Positions 62,741 to 64,000 of a stretch of 64,000 nucleotides of DNA are shown one piece after another; position 1 is the stretch's first letter; each line of letters begins with the position of its first letter. A model generated the notes under the pieces. The model had not been told where the DNA came from. It made no database searches and saw only the letters and a list, made by a program, of their open reading frames with translations. The DNA lies in NCBI RefSeq assembly GCF_021390325.1, contig NZ_JAJUWU010000021.1, positions 27,700 through 91,699 on the forward strand, read 5' to 3'. The position numbers and the translations under genes were made by a program. This DNA comes from Jiella avicenniae (GTDB lineage: Bacteria > Pseudomonadota > Alphaproteobacteria > Rhizobiales > Rhizobiaceae).

Positions 62741-62774
62741 GAAGGGGCGGCCGGAGGTTTCCGGCTCGCCCCTC
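62741..62774 (-). terminator. Strong hairpin after the OmpA-domain gene
   Basis: On the minus strand, GAGGGGCG-A-GCCGGA pairs with TCCGGC-CGCCCCTTC around AACC, starting about 10 bp after the stop at 62785. There is no clear T tract, so it may be a terminator needing factors or an mRNA-stabilising end that separates this gene from the caspase operon. Confidence 0.5.
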
Positions 62775-62784
62775 GTTGCCGGTT

Positions 62785-63849
62785 TCAGTGGCCGACCTTG
62801 CAGACCTGGACGACGCGGCCGCCGCCGAAGTCGTCGAGATCCTGGAAGCCCACCGCGACGAGGCGGCCTTCGACTTTGTAGTCGGCATGGGGGTAGGCGG
62901 GCACGCTGCAGGTCGGCTCGGGGCTTTCGGCCGAGCGATAGCTCGCCGCCGGGGTCGAAGTCGTTTCGCCGGCGTCGGCGAGGGCGCCGTCCGAGGTCGG
63001 GTCGAGATCGAGGCCGAGCAGCGCGACGACCACCTGGCGATTTTCGCCGGCCAGAGGATCCTCGATGCCAGGAGCCGGCGTCTCGCCGAATGGCGCCTCG
63101 ACGAAGCGATCCTCCGGAATGTCGAACTTGTCGGCCAGGTAGGCCTTGACCACCGCGATGCGCCTCATCGAAATCGCCTCGTTCTGCTCCCGGGTGCCGG
63201 TCGCGTCGGTGTAGGCGGTGAGAAGGATGCGAACGTCGGTTTCGGCATAGGCGAGAAGGATGTTGCCGATGCGGTCGAGATCGGCCGCGGCGGTCTCGGA
63301 GAGCTGCTGGCTGCCGGAAGCGAAGAGGATCGGGCGGCCGACGTCGCTGCGCGGCTCGGGACCTGCCAGTTCGGCCTGCATGCCGTCCGTCGGCTCGGCC
63401 GGTTCGGCATAGTCGATCTCCGGAGCGAAGGGCGAAACGGTCTGATAGCGATAGACCAGCCGGCCGGCCCGGTGCGAATGGACGGTGAAGTCGTCGAGGT
63501 CGGAGACGTCGTGGCCATAGCCACGGTCGGCGTAGCCGTAGCCGTAGCCGTCGCGATCGTAGCGATGACCGACATGGTGGTAGGCGTGACCGTAGCCGCC
63601 CGAGACGGAGCCGGAATAGCCGCCGTAGCCGTCGTAGCGGCCGTAGCCGCTGTAGCCGCCATGGCTGCGATGGGCATAGCCGGTCTGGCCGCGGCCGTAT
63701 CCGGACGCGCCGTTGATCACGCGGTTGATCTCTCCGGCGCTGGTGCGCGGGCCGTAATAGCCGTCGGCGCTCGCGGTCTGCGGGACGAGGGCCGTCCCCA
63801 TCGCAAGGGCGGCGGTCAGAAGGGCGGTGGTCGAAACTGTCGAGCGCAT
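62785..63849 (-). CDS. OmpA-domain protein with Gly/Tyr/His-rich N-terminal region
   Basis: A 354-residue exported protein with signal peptide ending near PQTASA. Residues about 48-113 are low-complexity, built of GYG, GGYS and HH units (GYSGYGRYDGYGGYSGSVSG; YGHAYHHVGHRY). An OmpA-like domain follows (about 165-285): GRPILFASGSQQLSETAAAD, LLTAYTDATGTREQNEAISM and VKAYLADKFDIPEDRFVEAP. SD GAGGAG precedes ATG 63849. The wall-binding domain and sticky region suggest an outer-membrane or cell-wall scaffold. Confidence 0.88.
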   Translation of the reverse strand: MRSTVSTTALLTAALAMGTALVPQTASADGYYGPRTSAGEINRVINGASGYGRGQTGYAHRSHGGYSGYGRYDGYGGYSGSVSGGYGHAYHHVGHRYDRDGYGYGYADRGYGHDVSDLDDFTVHSHRAGRLVYRYQTVSPFAPEIDYAEPAEPTDGMQAELAGPEPRSDVGRPILFASGSQQLSETAAADLDRIGNILLAYAETDVRILLTAYTDATGTREQNEAISMRRIAVVKAYLADKFDIPEDRFVEAPFGETPAPGIEDPLAGENRQVVVALLGLDLDPTSDGALADAGETTSTPAASYRSAESPEPTCSVPAYPHADYKVEGRLVAVGFQDLDDFGGGRVVQVCKVGH

Positions 63850-64000
63850 CGTTTGTCTCCTCAAGGTGAAGCTCGCTGGCTGTCGAGAGGCGAGTGGAAG
63901 CGCCAGAGCGAAATCCTCCGAGGCGTCCCGAAAGGTCGACGCCCGCCCACGCTACCGGCCCCGGCCCCCCCCTCCGGTGCATGCCGGGGCGGAGCCCCGA

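Overview
The window is GC-rich, densely coding bacterial chromosome. Gene content points to an alphaproteobacterium, most likely Hyphomicrobiales (Rhizobiales). Pointers are an F1-ATPase zeta-subunit (DUF1476) gene, a BigR-type persulfide operon, an FNR/FixK box, split YeeE proteins, a dimeric-repeat LexA-like site and many ABC importers. Genus cannot be fixed from the sequence alone.

Layout. 1-3.8 kb: a Liv-type branched-chain amino acid or amide importer (livM cut by the window edge, livH, binding protein). 4.1-7.5 kb: zinc uptake, znuA divergent from znuCB-zur around two Zur-like palindromes. 7.55-8.3 kb: tRNA-Pro(CGG) followed by integrase and AAA-ATPase debris, the scar of an integrated element. 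8.4-15.2 kb: Rrf2 regulator, sulfate importer sbp-cysTWA, a small unknown protein and an SLC13/TrkA-C permease.

15.4-29.5 kb: a contiguous minus-strand acid-sugar or polyol catabolic island. It holds a KdgT-like permease, a DUF1537 kinase, PdxA2, a sugar ABC importer, a HisD-like dehydrogenase, a LacI regulator, an unknown protein, a metallo-beta-lactamase-fold hydrolase, a 3-hydroxyacyl-CoA-dehydrogenase-like enzyme and an SDR. A 22-bp perfect palindrome sits at the central promoter and a relative lies before the permease gene. The kinase/PdxA2 pair implies conversion of a four-carbon sugar acid (threonate type) to dihydroxyacetone phosphate; the HisD homologue could make that acid from a polyol or aldehyde.

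29.6-31.3 kb: an orphan UgpC/MalK-type ATPase next to two 5'-truncated genes (PfkB kinase, ROK protein) meeting head to head at a deletion scar. 31.4-32.4 kb: an FNR/FixK-type box before two small genes, one phasin-like. 32.5-37.9 kb: DsbA-like protein and a BigR-type reactive-sulfur module (peroxiredoxin, ETHE1-like dioxygenase, BigR, DUF442, TauE/SafE, two YeeE halves). 38.5-42.5 kb: periplasmic molybdenum hydroxylase with triheme cytochrome. 42.5-43.5 kb: decayed insertion sequences, then tRNA-Val(CAC), gph.

44.7-47.4 kb: an orphan phage-like lysis cassette (M15 endolysin, small membrane proteins) preceded by a promoter with a LexA-like site and an intrinsic terminator; then the zeta subunit gene. 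47.4-63.85 kb: after an RBBP9-like hydrolase, a minus-strand run of exported proteins: a caspase-family protein with four CxxC repeats, a Lon-like membrane protein, a trypsin-like and a subtilisin-like protease, two OmpA-domain proteins, an SH3/CxxCH protein, an SH3-YceI protein and several unknowns. This reads as a multi-protease cell-envelope system and is the most unusual part of the window.
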